42,289 nt of DNA. Source: a virus. The notes beneath the pieces are model-generated. The model did no database searches, was not told where the DNA came from, and saw nothing but the letters and a program-made list of their open reading frames with translations. A program made the position numbers and the translations under genes. The stretch is taken from IMG/VR virus record IMGVR_UViG_3300032291_003009, positions 1-42,289 of that record; one strand, given 5' to 3'. Below are positions 9,320 to 17,070 of this stretch, one piece after another (the stretch's first letter is position 1; every line of letters starts with the position of its first letter).

Positions 9320-10909
9320 TTACCAAAGCTTCCCAACGCTACCCACCATGTTGGCTGCACCATTAAACCAAGATAATGGACTATTGTATTGCTGGTTAGT
9401 TGCGTAAGTAGATGCGTTGTAGTTTAGCAAGCTTGAATAGTTTCTGCTCTGCGTATCGAAGACACCTAAAGCAAACTTTGCTGCATCGTTGCCAGCCGTA
9501 GCTGACGGCCCAAGCAAATTCATTACTTGAGCTGGTTGCCCAGTCCAAACTGGAGATGCTTGCGCTCCTTGAGTCTGGGATGCGATGGCACCAACTGGCG
9601 CTAGCCCAGCGTAAGCAGACATGTTCGCTATCTTCTGTTGCTCCGCAGCATTCCTCTGGCCGATATTGGTAAGTTGGTTCTGGTATCCTTGCTGGGCGAT
9701 TGAGTTGTTTGCTTGGTTCTGTGTTACGGCATTTGCGTAGTCCTGCTGGAAGGCAGAGTTTCGCTGAGATATGCTGTTAAGAAGATTAGAGTAATCAATT
9801 TGAGCCGATGAATTGCGCTGCTGTGTGGTGGCAAGCTTATTAGCCAAGTCTTGTTGTGATGCGCTATTCCTCTGCCCAATGTTTGTAAGCTCATTCTGAA
9901 GCTCTTGCTGGGATAGCGTATTGCCTTCCTGCCGAAGCTTTGATGCGGTGTCATACGTGCTCTGCCCAGACGAGAGCAAGCCGAGAGCTTCAGCTCTCCT
10001 AGACTGCCCCATGCTTGTTCCTAAATCATACTTGGCTGCGATCTCGGCTGCCGTTGCAGCGTTGCCAGTGGCATTGCCTCTGGCGACTTGTGCAGCTCTA
10101 GTCTGTTCCTCGATCTTCTTGATCTGAGATGGTGTTAGGTTTTCACCAGAAGCAAGGTTGTCTAAGATGTCCTGCTCAAGCTTGGATCGAATGGCCTGCG
10201 TTTGGCCACCGCCATCATTGACAGTACCACGAGTAAACTTCGGGCCGTCACCTTCAATCCTTTCAAGCGCAGCTGCATCTCCAACACGCTCTTGTGCTTG
10301 AGCGTTTGTGGCCTTCTCCATTACTGTGGCCCCAATCAGCTTCTCTAACGCTGGCCCATTGCCACTAATTGTCTCGAGCTTATTATTTACAAGATCGCCA
10401 AGCTCTTTCCTATTAGCAGTTCCCTCTGGGTCTAGCCTCTCCATGAGACTTTTCGCTTGATCGATATACTGGTTTCCGTACTGACCAACTAGGTCTAGAC
10501 CGAACTGAGCATTCTCCTTAGTGTTTAGTCTCTGCCAATCAGCAAGTTTGTCTGACGCTCCGATGGTAGAGTTGTCTGCGCTAAACGAAGAATACGCCTC
10601 TTGCCTACTTATTTCCTTTGGCTTCCCGAGCTCCTTCCCATCTGCATCATACTTTTGATAAAACTTACCGCCCGATTCGGTTACGCCATAGTTGAGTACC
10701 TCACCGCCATAAATAGAGGCATTCTCAATGGCCTTACGTGTGGCCAATGAATTGATGTCGGTAATGATCCCAGACCTACTGGCAGCAGAATAGTCTGGTG
10801 GGGGCGGGGGAGGGGGTGGGGATGGAGCTGACCCTCCTTTAGCAACTACATTTGATGCAGCATTCCAAAGAGGTGAATTTATTCCATGGCTTGTTAATTG
10901 CACTGACAT
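9320..10909 (-). CDS. Putative internal virion protein with poly-proline and Gln/Asn repeats
   Basis: The protein has 529 residues. Residues 30-39 form an unbroken proline run after a Gly/Ser segment. Residues about 335-430 contain five imperfect 18-residue repeats of the pattern N-x-L-T-x-x-x-Q-R-N-S-A-x-Q-Q-D-Y-A. The C-terminus (SWFNGAANMVGSVGKLW) looks amphipathic and membrane-active, as in ejection proteins. It sits between the gp13-like and gp15-like genes, matching T7 gp14, the outer-membrane channel part of the ejection machine. The assignment rests on position and composition; no recognised domain was seen. Confidence 0.58.
   Translation of the reverse strand: MSVQLTSHGINSPLWNAASNVVAKGGSAPSPPPPPPPPDYSAASRSGIITDINSLATRKAIENASIYGGEVLNYGVTESGGKFYQKYDADGKELGKPKEISRQEAYSSFSADNSTIGASDKLADWQRLNTKENAQFGLDLVGQYGNQYIDQAKSLMERLDPEGTANRKELGDLVNNKLETISGNGPALEKLIGATVMEKATNAQAQERVGDAAALERIEGDGPKFTRGTVNDGGGQTQAIRSKLEQDILDNLASGENLTPSQIKKIEEQTRAAQVARGNATGNAATAAEIAAKYDLGTSMGQSRRAEALGLLSSGQSTYDTASKLRQEGNTLSQQELQNELTNIGQRNSASQQDLANKLATTQQRNSSAQIDYSNLLNSISQRNSAFQQDYANAVTQNQANNSIAQQGYQNQLTNIGQRNAAEQQKIANMSAYAGLAPVGAIASQTQGAQASPVWTGQPAQVMNLLGPSATAGNDAAKFALGVFDTQSRNYSSLLNYNASTYATNQQYNSPLSWFNGAANMVGSVGKLW
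9626..9897 (-). repeat. Five imperfect 54-bp (18-residue) coding repeats
   Basis: Within the ejection protein gene, units encoding patterns such as TNIGQRNSASQQDLA and TNIGQRNAAEQQKIA recur every 18 residues, five times. Divergence between units argues for an old duplication kept for protein structure (a helical rod) rather than recent DNA slippage. Confidence 0.6.
10800..10821 (+). other. G-quadruplex-capable tract (poly-proline coding)
   Basis: The plus strand carries four G runs (5, 5, 5 and 4) separated by single bases C, A and T. This is a canonical intramolecular quadruplex pattern on the template strand of the late transcript. The minus strand encodes the proline run of the virion protein, so amino-acid selection alone could explain it. 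Confidence 0.45.
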
Positions 10910-10912
10910 AAT

Positions 10913-11326
10913 TTAACTCCTATGTGTTACAAGTCCAGCTGTTACGCTTCTTCGCAAGACTTTGTCTAGCAATCTGCTAGGGAACACGAACACACGTGAT
11001 CCTCTATTTTTCTCAAACCCAATGTAGGGCTTTTTGTCCCAGTTTTCCCATAACATCGTAATCAAGGCTGCCGTGGCCATCTTATTGTCCGAGGCTATTA
11101 AATCCACCCACACCATTTTCCCATCTGGGTTGTGTTTGTAGTGCACTGCTCCGTCTTCCTTTGAGTCCACGATGCGAATCATTGCGACTCCTTGTATGGC
11201 ACCATTATCCTGCACAACGCCGAGTAGCTTCTGTGATCCATACCACTCAACCAAGTCAACTACGTGGGGAACACGCATTGGTGGCCACCTAAGCCACACG
11301 AAGTCAGCTATTTCACGTGTGGTCAT
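10913..11326 (-). CDS. Putative GNAT-fold virion-associated protein (T7 gp13-position)
   Basis: The protein has 137 residues. The pattern of a strand (GVAMIRIV, about residues 46-53), another strand plus loop (MVWVDLIASDN) and a helix (MATAALITMLWENW) suggests a small acetyltransferase-type fold. I see no clear acetyl-CoA pyrophosphate loop, so catalysis is doubtful. The ATGA overlap with the nozzle gene (11323-11326) indicates translational coupling. Small GNAT-like proteins sit at this point in many podoviruses between the nozzle and ejection-protein genes, where T7 has gp13. The role, probably assembly of the internal core, is inferred. Confidence 0.5.
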   Translation of the reverse strand: MTTREIADFVWLRWPPMRVPHVVDLVEWYGSQKLLGVVQDNGAIQGVAMIRIVDSKEDGAVHYKHNPDGKMVWVDLIASDNKMATAALITMLWENWDKKPYIGFEKNRGSRVFVFPSRLLDKVLRRSVTAGLVTHRS

Positions 11327-12978
11327 TGGTTTATTGTAGGCAAGTAGGTGTCGATGTATGCGGAAATTGCTATAGACACGAGATTCATTCGCCCAGCAGG
11401 AGAGTGAATATACAGCCTAACCGCCTTGCATTGCTCGGTTCCTATAAAAGAGCATCCAATTCTCTTTTCATAGGCAGTGCTTAATATGCATTCTGAATTC
11501 AAAAAAAACGGAAGCGTTACTCCGACAGTATCGGTGTCTACATCGGTTATAATTCCAACCTTAGCTGAAGAGTCTCTAATAAGAGACATGTCGATCCCTG
11601 CACTAGACTCAAGAAAATCAATCTCAGCAGAAAACAAGCTCTTCTTGGTCAGATAGTCTCCAAAAGTATAGTCTTTTGTTACCACATAAGACTCATATGG
11701 AACCCCCACATCGTAGTACATGAACGATGCGAAAGAATCTCCTTTACCGCCACCGAACCATCGCCTCACAGTTCCGTCCTGCATGCCCAAGAAGAGGCTA
11801 TCCACAGTTCCGTTTGTATATCTTATGTAGTGAAGAGCATCCATTCCAACCCACTTGCCAGACCAGCTTCTGGTAAGCGTGTTAAAGACGATTGAGAACC
11901 TTGTGCTTGCGTCTGGAATCTTCGGAACCGACAAAATATACCTATTCTCATAAAAATAGGCAGATGATTTCTCGATTGATGGCTGGTAAATATCTCCGAT
12001 AAGAGTATTTATTGGCCTACTTAGTGGATCGCTTACTTGATTCTCTGTTCCAGACAGAGTTCTTACGAGCGTCCTAACCCCCTCGTCCGAAAGCCAGAAT
12101 ACGTCAGAGCCTACTCGTGCGATTGTCCTATGGGAAGCACATCCGACATTCTCGTCAATGTTTTGGATAGACCAGTCTGACACATCGCCAGCTGCATCAA
12201 GAACAAAAGTTGAGTGCCTTTTGAATACGACAAGCTTTGTCCCAGTCCAAGTAGTAATTCCAGTTATAGCATCTCCATCTGATATGGCTCTCAACCCGCT
12301 AAGCGTTGTGCTGTCAACAGAGTTCCAAGAATCTGTTCCAGACGCACTAAGTATAGTAGAAACACGAAGAGTATCTGGGTACTGCGTATCTACTGCAAAT
12401 ATGCGACCAATATGAGTTGTCAGAAAAAGGAGTCCCGATGGGGCAGGGAGGGTTACTGCATTAGCACCAGTTCCAAATACTTGTTGCGGAGCCGTCCTAA
12501 TTACCAGACCGCTTGCTGTGGTGCTTAACGGCTCAATCCACCTAAGCGTGCCCACCCCATCAGAGAAGAACATCTTGCCTTCAAGCATTGTGAAGTAAAC
12601 AGTTGCATCACTGTTCGCAAGATTGAAGTCTGAAGCTTCTAAGTTTACTCTAACCCAAGCAGCTGTCGGGCTCTCGGACTGTTGGCTGTATATCTTTCCA
12701 TCACGTGCAACAATGAGCTCTGTCTTGTTATATGTGTTGTAAAAGCCCATGCCTTGCACTGGCTTTGTGGAGTTTGCGATTAATCCAGTTCCCCAGAGTT
12801 CGGTACCCTTCCTCGTACAGGCAGTCCCGCTCTCGGCGGTGTCTATGTTTACCATCTCGACATACTTGTCGGCTGGGAGGGCTCTAGGTAAAGTCCTAGA
12901 ATCCATCCCTCCATCGAAGGACGTGCTGCCGTCAAAGACGAGAACATCGTCTTGTTGTGTGTTATCCAGTACTGGCAC
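11323..12978 (-). CDS. Tail nozzle/stabilisation protein (T7 gp12/P22 gp10-like)
   Basis: The protein has 551 residues. An opening such as VFDGSTSFDGGMDSR is characteristic of podoviral nozzle proteins: the N-terminal arm embraces the adaptor, and a beta-propeller-like body follows. Repeated beta motifs (KIYSQQS, KMFFSDGVGTLRW, RIFAVD, KLVVFKRHSTFVLD, DVFWLSDEGV) mark the blades. The protein would close the distal end of the short tail tube and hold DNA until adsorption. The gene starts 1 bp after the adaptor stop and ends in an ATGA overlap with the next gene. Position, length and motif style agree well. Confidence 0.75.
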   Translation of the reverse strand: MPVLDNTQQDDVLVFDGSTSFDGGMDSRTLPRALPADKYVEMVNIDTAESGTACTRKGTELWGTGLIANSTKPVQGMGFYNTYNKTELIVARDGKIYSQQSESPTAAWVRVNLEASDFNLANSDATVYFTMLEGKMFFSDGVGTLRWIEPLSTTASGLVIRTAPQQVFGTGANAVTLPAPSGLLFLTTHIGRIFAVDTQYPDTLRVSTILSASGTDSWNSVDSTTLSGLRAISDGDAITGITTWTGTKLVVFKRHSTFVLDAAGDVSDWSIQNIDENVGCASHRTIARVGSDVFWLSDEGVRTLVRTLSGTENQVSDPLSRPINTLIGDIYQPSIEKSSAYFYENRYILSVPKIPDASTRFSIVFNTLTRSWSGKWVGMDALHYIRYTNGTVDSLFLGMQDGTVRRWFGGGKGDSFASFMYYDVGVPYESYVVTKDYTFGDYLTKKSLFSAEIDFLESSAGIDMSLIRDSSAKVGIITDVDTDTVGVTLPFFLNSECILSTAYEKRIGCSFIGTEQCKAVRLYIHSPAGRMNLVSIAISAYIDTYLPTINQ

Positions 12979-12979
12979 C

Positions 12980-13699
12980 TTACAATCCTATGTCGCTTTT
13001 CTGAAGGGCAGTACCAAGCTCCCAATCGTCCCTGCTCCATTCACCACCATGAGATGGTGATACAGTGACCTCGCTGGCCTGCTGGCCCATCTCAAGGTTG
13101 TAAGCAATTCTCAAGGTGGATGAAGCTTCGCCGTAAACAAGCTGGGCTTTCCCATATTGGCGCTCTCTTGTGAGCATATCTCCCTCGGCAAACGCCAAGA
13201 GGGAATGGTCGATACCACGAAGAAACGGACTATCAGCAGGCTCAGTCAATGTTCTCTGTACAGTCGATCCAGACGAGGCTATTGAAGTCACTTTTCTTTT
13301 GCCGAGAACAGTGATTGTTCCGTCTTTTGCAGGCTTCTGCACGAGACGTATAACTGACCCTAGGCTAGTTGAGGCAGGCATAATAACAAATGATGCTGGA
13401 GTCCCAGACTTATCGAAAAGAGTTGGGTCTATGTAGTAGACGGCCTCATGCTGAACTGGAGAAAGAGCGTTAGTGTCCCATCTAACAGCCACAACTCTAT
13501 CTATCGTAGCGCCAAGCGTGATGTCTTGGGTGCCAGCCTCGACAGGAATAGTGACTGTATTGAGAGAGTCCTTCCAAAGCTGACTATCCCATATTAGCTC
13601 ATATCTCCTCGCCAAAAAACCCTTGCAAGAGGATACGCTTAAAGCGTCTGGCCTCCCGACCTTGTTACAGATAAAAGATGCCATGTTTTCTAGGTTCAT
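12980..13699 (-). CDS. Head-tail adaptor/tail tubular protein (T7 gp11-like)
   Basis: The protein has 239 residues. The N-terminal helical part contains RRYELIWDSQLWKDSLN, a pattern typical of podoviral tail tubular A/adaptor proteins, in which a helix packs against the portal. The middle is a beta domain (ITLGATIDRVVAVRW) and the C-terminus returns to helix (LLAFAEGDMLTRERQYGKAQLVYGEA). It would form the ring between portal and nozzle. The gene shares an ATGA overlap with its upstream neighbour (13696-13699) and is followed at once by the nozzle gene, as in T7-like phages. Confidence 0.75.
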   Translation of the reverse strand: MNLENMASFICNKVGRPDALSVSSCKGFLARRYELIWDSQLWKDSLNTVTIPVEAGTQDITLGATIDRVVAVRWDTNALSPVQHEAVYYIDPTLFDKSGTPASFVIMPASTSLGSVIRLVQKPAKDGTITVLGKRKVTSIASSGSTVQRTLTEPADSPFLRGIDHSLLAFAEGDMLTRERQYGKAQLVYGEASSTLRIAYNLEMGQQASEVTVSPSHGGEWSRDDWELGTALQKSDIGL

Positions 13700-14094
13700 A
13701 ATTTTAGTAATGTACTCCCGCTATTTGCTTCGTCATTTAATATCCATCGCTGACCAGCCTCGTCCCATGTTCCACGAGATTCCGACTGGGGATGCTCTAC
13801 TGGAGCTTTCCAATCCGTGCCACTTTCATTAAGTATCCAAGAAGGATACGGCTTTACCCGCATGAAGGCATCAAGCTCGGCGTAGTACTTCATGCCAATA
13901 CCAGCGTAATTCTTTCTGAAGCTTGAATTGTATGATGTCTGTACAATCTTTGCCTCGTCAATCCCAGCTGGAGCAAGATGCTTCTTCCCCAAGCTTTCCT
14001 GCTCAACGCCGTTTTCGTCAGTCATAAATCTATTGTCAACAACGACAACAGCTTTCACGAGGCTGTCTTCATCTAAGATTGCAAAATGTGCCAT
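13696..14094 (-). CDS. Conserved tail-region protein (MAHFAxLDE family)
   Basis: The protein has 132 residues with a start at 14094, where a GGAGG lies eight bases upstream and the start overlaps the TAA of the adhesin gene (TAATG). A five-codon extension is less likely. The pattern MAHFAILDEDS, then VVDN, RKNYAGIGMKYY, FMRVKPYPSWILNE and a terminal W-DEAGQRW is found in a family of small proteins near tail-fibre genes of cyanophages and pelagiphages. The biochemical role is not known to me. It could be a fibre-assembly or virion-surface component. Confidence 0.6.
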   Translation of the reverse strand: MAHFAILDEDSLVKAVVVVDNRFMTDENGVEQESLGKKHLAPAGIDEAKIVQTSYNSSFRKNYAGIGMKYYAELDAFMRVKPYPSWILNESGTDWKAPVEHPQSESRGTWDEAGQRWILNDEANSGSTLLKL

Positions 14095-15245
14095 TAGTAT
14101 TCCCTCCACCTAACAATAATTATCCCCCTACCGCCATTTCCACCGCCCCTATTTCCGTCAGTTCCGACTGCGTTTCCAGAGCCATGCCCTTGAAAAACGC
14201 CATACGCACCACCACCACCACCAGTTCCAGCTAAGTTTACTGTGTTGCCAGTAAAATCAGTTGCAATACTTCCATTATTTCCAAAAAACTTATAGGTATT
14301 TGAAGACGATGAGAACCATCTTCCACCGCTTGCGGAAGAAAACGTAACTTGGTCGGGAGTCCCAGAAAAATAAGTTCCAACAGCTGCGTCTCCACCCAGA
14401 CCAGCGGAGGCATTCCATCCAGAACCACCTCCACCACCACCAAGAATAAATCTAATCATCCTAGATGTGCCCATTACCCAAGTATTATTCTCGTGCCCCT
14501 TGCCTCCATTGCCACCCCTCTGCGTAGTAGCGTTTCCAGCTGTTCCGCTCCCCACGTCACCAGCCCCGCCTCCCCCCCAATACAGCTGTCCAGTCCCACC
14601 TTGAGTATTTGGATTACCAAAATGCATGTAAGCAGTAAAATTTCTTAAGGCTGCACCACCCGATCCATAAGAACCAGCATCATACTGGTTCTGGCTCATG
14701 CCGTCACCACCTTCATATGCAAAAACCTCGGCTCCAGATGCAAAACCATCTGGATATGGGGTCAATATAGATTTAGAGCCACTACTCGAAAGGTCTGCAA
14801 TTCCGTCACCACCAGTAGTATTTCCAGAGCCACCAGCTCCGACCCACAAGCTGAGTGTCCTAACATTATTTAGCGTGCCAGTCTCCACTCTCCCACCAGC
14901 TCCCCCACCACCACCTCCGTTACCACCACCACCTCCACCAGATGACAAAATATACTCTATAGTTCGCTCGGCGGTGAAATAAACCATGCTAAAACCAGTG
15001 TAGACCTCATATCTATACCCACCGCTAACAACGGAATACGCTGATTGGTTTGCTCCAGTTCTGTAAGAAGTTCCGTACAGATTTGAAAATGCTATTACGC
15101 CACTTGTAGGTGGCGTGCTGTAAGAAGTATTAGCCCTCAACGCCCTTACGTTTTTTTCGCCTAGAGATATTTGGGTGCCAGTAGGCAATCCCAGCTCATT
15201 ACCTATCTGCGCTAAGCTTATCGCACCGCTAGAGGGTAGCGCCAT
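14094..15245 (-). CDS. Glycine-rich tail adhesin
   Basis: The protein has 383 residues. An N-terminal attachment segment (SSGAISLAQIGNELG, then SGVIAFSNLYG) is a widely shared phage tail-fibre motif. From residue about 95 to the end the chain holds repeated glycine tracts (GGGGGGNGGGGGGAGG and similar) alternating with short beta stretches. This recalls the polyglycine-II-helix receptor-binding tips of T-even-like adhesins and the glycine-rich fibre domains of other phages. The protein ends IIIVRWREY, a frequent final strand of such fibres. It likely contacts the host receptor. It lies directly after the S74 fibre gene, preceded by GGAG. Confidence 0.7.
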   Translation of the reverse strand: MALPSSGAISLAQIGNELGLPTGTQISLGEKNVRALRANTSYSTPPTSGVIAFSNLYGTSYRTGANQSAYSVVSGGYRYEVYTGFSMVYFTAERTIEYILSSGGGGGGNGGGGGGAGGRVETGTLNNVRTLSLWVGAGGSGNTTGGDGIADLSSSGSKSILTPYPDGFASGAEVFAYEGGDGMSQNQYDAGSYGSGGAALRNFTAYMHFGNPNTQGGTGQLYWGGGGAGDVGSGTAGNATTQRGGNGGKGHENNTWVMGTSRMIRFILGGGGGGSGWNASAGLGGDAAVGTYFSGTPDQVTFSSASGGRWFSSSSNTYKFFGNNGSIATDFTGNTVNLAGTGGGGGAYGVFQGHGSGNAVGTDGNRGGGNGGRGIIIVRWREY

Positions 15246-15248
15246 ATA

Positions 15249-16670
15249 CTAAGCTCCAAGTTTAGACTTTAGATAATCGATCTGCTCTTTTAGGTGGGTT
15301 ACTTCTTTAGCTAGCTCAATACATGCGACAAGAGCTGCATTGCCATAGACAACGCTCAGACTATTCTTCTCATCATTGGCCTGCACGACTGCCTCTGGCA
15401 GCACATTCCTTAAGCTTTGGGCAGATACACCCACTTGTCTGTCTGTCTGGGTGTCGATTCTGTCGTATGTGCCACTCTTTACTTGTGAAAGCTTCTTGAT
15501 GAAGTCGGCATCAAGAGGCTTCCAGTTGTCCTTAACTCTTTCATCCGAAAATGCAGTAATGTTACCGCCAGCATAGATTCCGTTAGCTGCATAAATAGAA
15601 TTTCCAGCCGATGTGGTGTTAGTCCCAACGCCTAGGCAGTCATTTGTTGAATTCCAGTAGGCAGCCCACTTGGTCTCGTTCTCTGTAAGCAGACCTCCGT
15701 TTCCATTTGCGTCAAAAATAACATGGCTTCTGCTGCCAGCGTTAATCTCGAAACCAGCATACCCACCCTTGGTGCCAGTTACTTTCCACGAGCCGTTAAC
15801 AGCTGGGGCGTTGTCAATGCCAAGCGTTCCGTTTGAAAGAGCTTTTGCCGAATCAGCTGCACCAGTAAGAGTGGCGGTTATTGTACCAGCCGTGAAACTA
15901 CCATTTGCATCTCTTCTCACTATTGCGTTTGCCGTATTTAGATTGGTCGCCGTAGTCCTATCATTGGAAAGAGTGCCAGCGGATATATTGGAAGCGTTTG
16001 TACAGTCAGTATTGGGAACTGACGAAAGACCCACCTTTGTCTTGGTTAATGTGAGCCAAGATGGATCACTGTAGGAACCAGTTGTAACCACGCCGTTTGT
16101 AACAGTTCCAGTCACATTGCCAGTCACGTTGCCAGTCACATTCCCAGTTACATTCCCAGTCACGTTACCAACCAGATTACCAGTAATACTGCCAGTACTC
16201 GTAATTGTTCCACCCACTGTTAGGGCACCGCTTGCGTCTACTGTGGTGAACTTTCCAGTGCTTGGAGTGGTCGCACCAATAGAGCCGTTCATTGGCCCAT
16301 TTACGCTGGCCGTTAGATTGGGAGCCGAAAGAGCGCCAGTCACAGTAAGTGTGCCTGCCACGCTCGTATTCCCAGTTGCAGCAGCCACGCTAAATCCGTT
16401 TGTCCCATCGGCCTTCTTTACTGTTAGGTCGCTAATAAAGTCAGTTGAGCCAGAGGCTGCCCGAATCTGCTTCACCCTTGCCTTCTTCAAAGAAGCCGAG
16501 GATGCGTCATATACAAGGGAGTAATCATCAGATGCAACAACAAGTGCCTCTTCTGTTTTGGATGTGATAGACTCTGGTCTCAGCGAGGCAGAGGATATAA
16601 TGTTATTCATCGACTCTGCCGTGACTAAGTCACCAGCAGAGAAGAGCTGTGATGTTGAGAGGTCTGGCAT
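15249..16670 (-). CDS. Tail fibre with C-terminal S74 self-cleaving chaperone
   Basis: The protein has 473 residues. Residues 1-110 form a virion-binding beta region. The middle carries tandem GNVT repeats (about residues 168-190) and further beta-helix-like repeats. The C-terminus has SDERVKDN at 375-382: Ser375 and Lys380 fit the Ser-Lys dyad of peptidase family S74, the intramolecular chaperone of endosialidase-type fibres. Cleavage just before Ser375 would release about 99 residues after trimerisation. The final helix (LAKEVTHLKEQIDYLKSKL) is a coiled coil expected in that chaperone. It is one of three adsorption proteins in this block. Confidence 0.83.
   Translation of the reverse strand: MPDLSTSQLFSAGDLVTAESMNNIISSASLRPESITSKTEEALVVASDDYSLVYDASSASLKKARVKQIRAASGSTDFISDLTVKKADGTNGFSVAAATGNTSVAGTLTVTGALSAPNLTASVNGPMNGSIGATTPSTGKFTTVDASGALTVGGTITSTGSITGNLVGNVTGNVTGNVTGNVTGNVTGTVTNGVVTTGSYSDPSWLTLTKTKVGLSSVPNTDCTNASNISAGTLSNDRTTATNLNTANAIVRRDANGSFTAGTITATLTGAADSAKALSNGTLGIDNAPAVNGSWKVTGTKGGYAGFEINAGSRSHVIFDANGNGGLLTENETKWAAYWNSTNDCLGVGTNTTSAGNSIYAANGIYAGGNITAFSDERVKDNWKPLDADFIKKLSQVKSGTYDRIDTQTDRQVGVSAQSLRNVLPEAVVQANDEKNSLSVVYGNAALVACIELAKEVTHLKEQIDYLKSKLGA
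16106..16171 (-). repeat. 12-bp tandem repeats encoding GNVT
   Basis: About five copies of a 12-base unit of the type CCAGTCACATTG (as read on the plus strand) lie head to tail within the S74 fibre gene and encode repeated Gly-Asn-Val-Thr. Near-identity of the units suggests recent slippage and possible length variation of the fibre. Confidence 0.75.
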
Positions 16671-16675
16671 ATATT

Positions 16676-16921
16676 TTACCTATTTAGTAGTCTTTCTTTG
16701 ATCAGTTCCCAAGCTATTGTAAAACCGATACCAACAACGGCAAGCATTCCAATCATCTTATGCCTTAGTAGTTCTAAGGCTGTAACTCTATTGTGTAAGT
16801 CTGCATAACGACTCAAACTTAACTGCATCATGTCAATCACGCCCTGCTGTCTTTCCTCGATGCGGATCACACGATCACGCACTTCCATTAAAGCCTTTCG
16901 ATCTCCGTAGTCTTCGTTCAC
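16676..16921 (-). CDS. XhlA-like/holin-like protein with C-terminal TM segment
   Basis: The protein has 81 residues. Residues 5-55 are charged and heptad-patterned (VRDRVIRIEERQQGVIDMMQ), followed by one transmembrane helix (MIGMLAVVGIGFTIAWELI, about 56-75) and a basic tail. This layout matches XhlA-type haemolysin/holin partners. The start is a GTG at 16921 that overlaps the TGA of the upstream lipoprotein gene (GTGA). Together they look like a second envelope-active pair, far from the endolysin gene. An i-spanin role is less likely because the membrane helix is C-terminal. Confidence 0.55.
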   Translation of the reverse strand: MNEDYGDRKALMEVRDRVIRIEERQQGVIDMMQLSLSRYADLHNRVTALELLRHKMIGMLAVVGIGFTIAWELIKERLLNR

Positions 16922-17070
16922 TTGGTTTTGCCAGCGTCTTCAGCCGCCCCCATGTCAGAGTAAACTGGTAGAACATTGTTATCCTGCTTGCGTGGCGAGC
17001 AGGATGAAAGAGCAAGGCAGAAAATGGACATGGTGATGAGGTTCAGTAGGTGGCGGTGATGGTTATTCAT
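16918..17070 (-). CDS. Small lipoprotein (Rz1-like candidate)
   Basis: The protein has 50 residues, counted from the ATG at 17070 that overlaps the stop of the lectin gene (TAATG). A hydrophobic signal (LLNLITMSIFCLA) ends in the lipobox LSSC, so lipidation at Cys24 and export are expected. The remaining 26 residues are polar. It is coupled by a GTGA overlap to the TM protein downstream. A small lipoprotein beside a TM protein suggests an outer-membrane spanin or a superinfection-exclusion lipoprotein; the sequence cannot decide. Confidence 0.55.
   Translation of the reverse strand: MNNHHRHLLNLITMSIFCLALSSCSPRKQDNNVLPVYSDMGAAEDAGKTK

Noticed and set aside
16106-16171. CRISPR-like array
   Set aside because: The units are 12 bp, in frame and without spacers. 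They encode GNVT repeats in a tail fibre.
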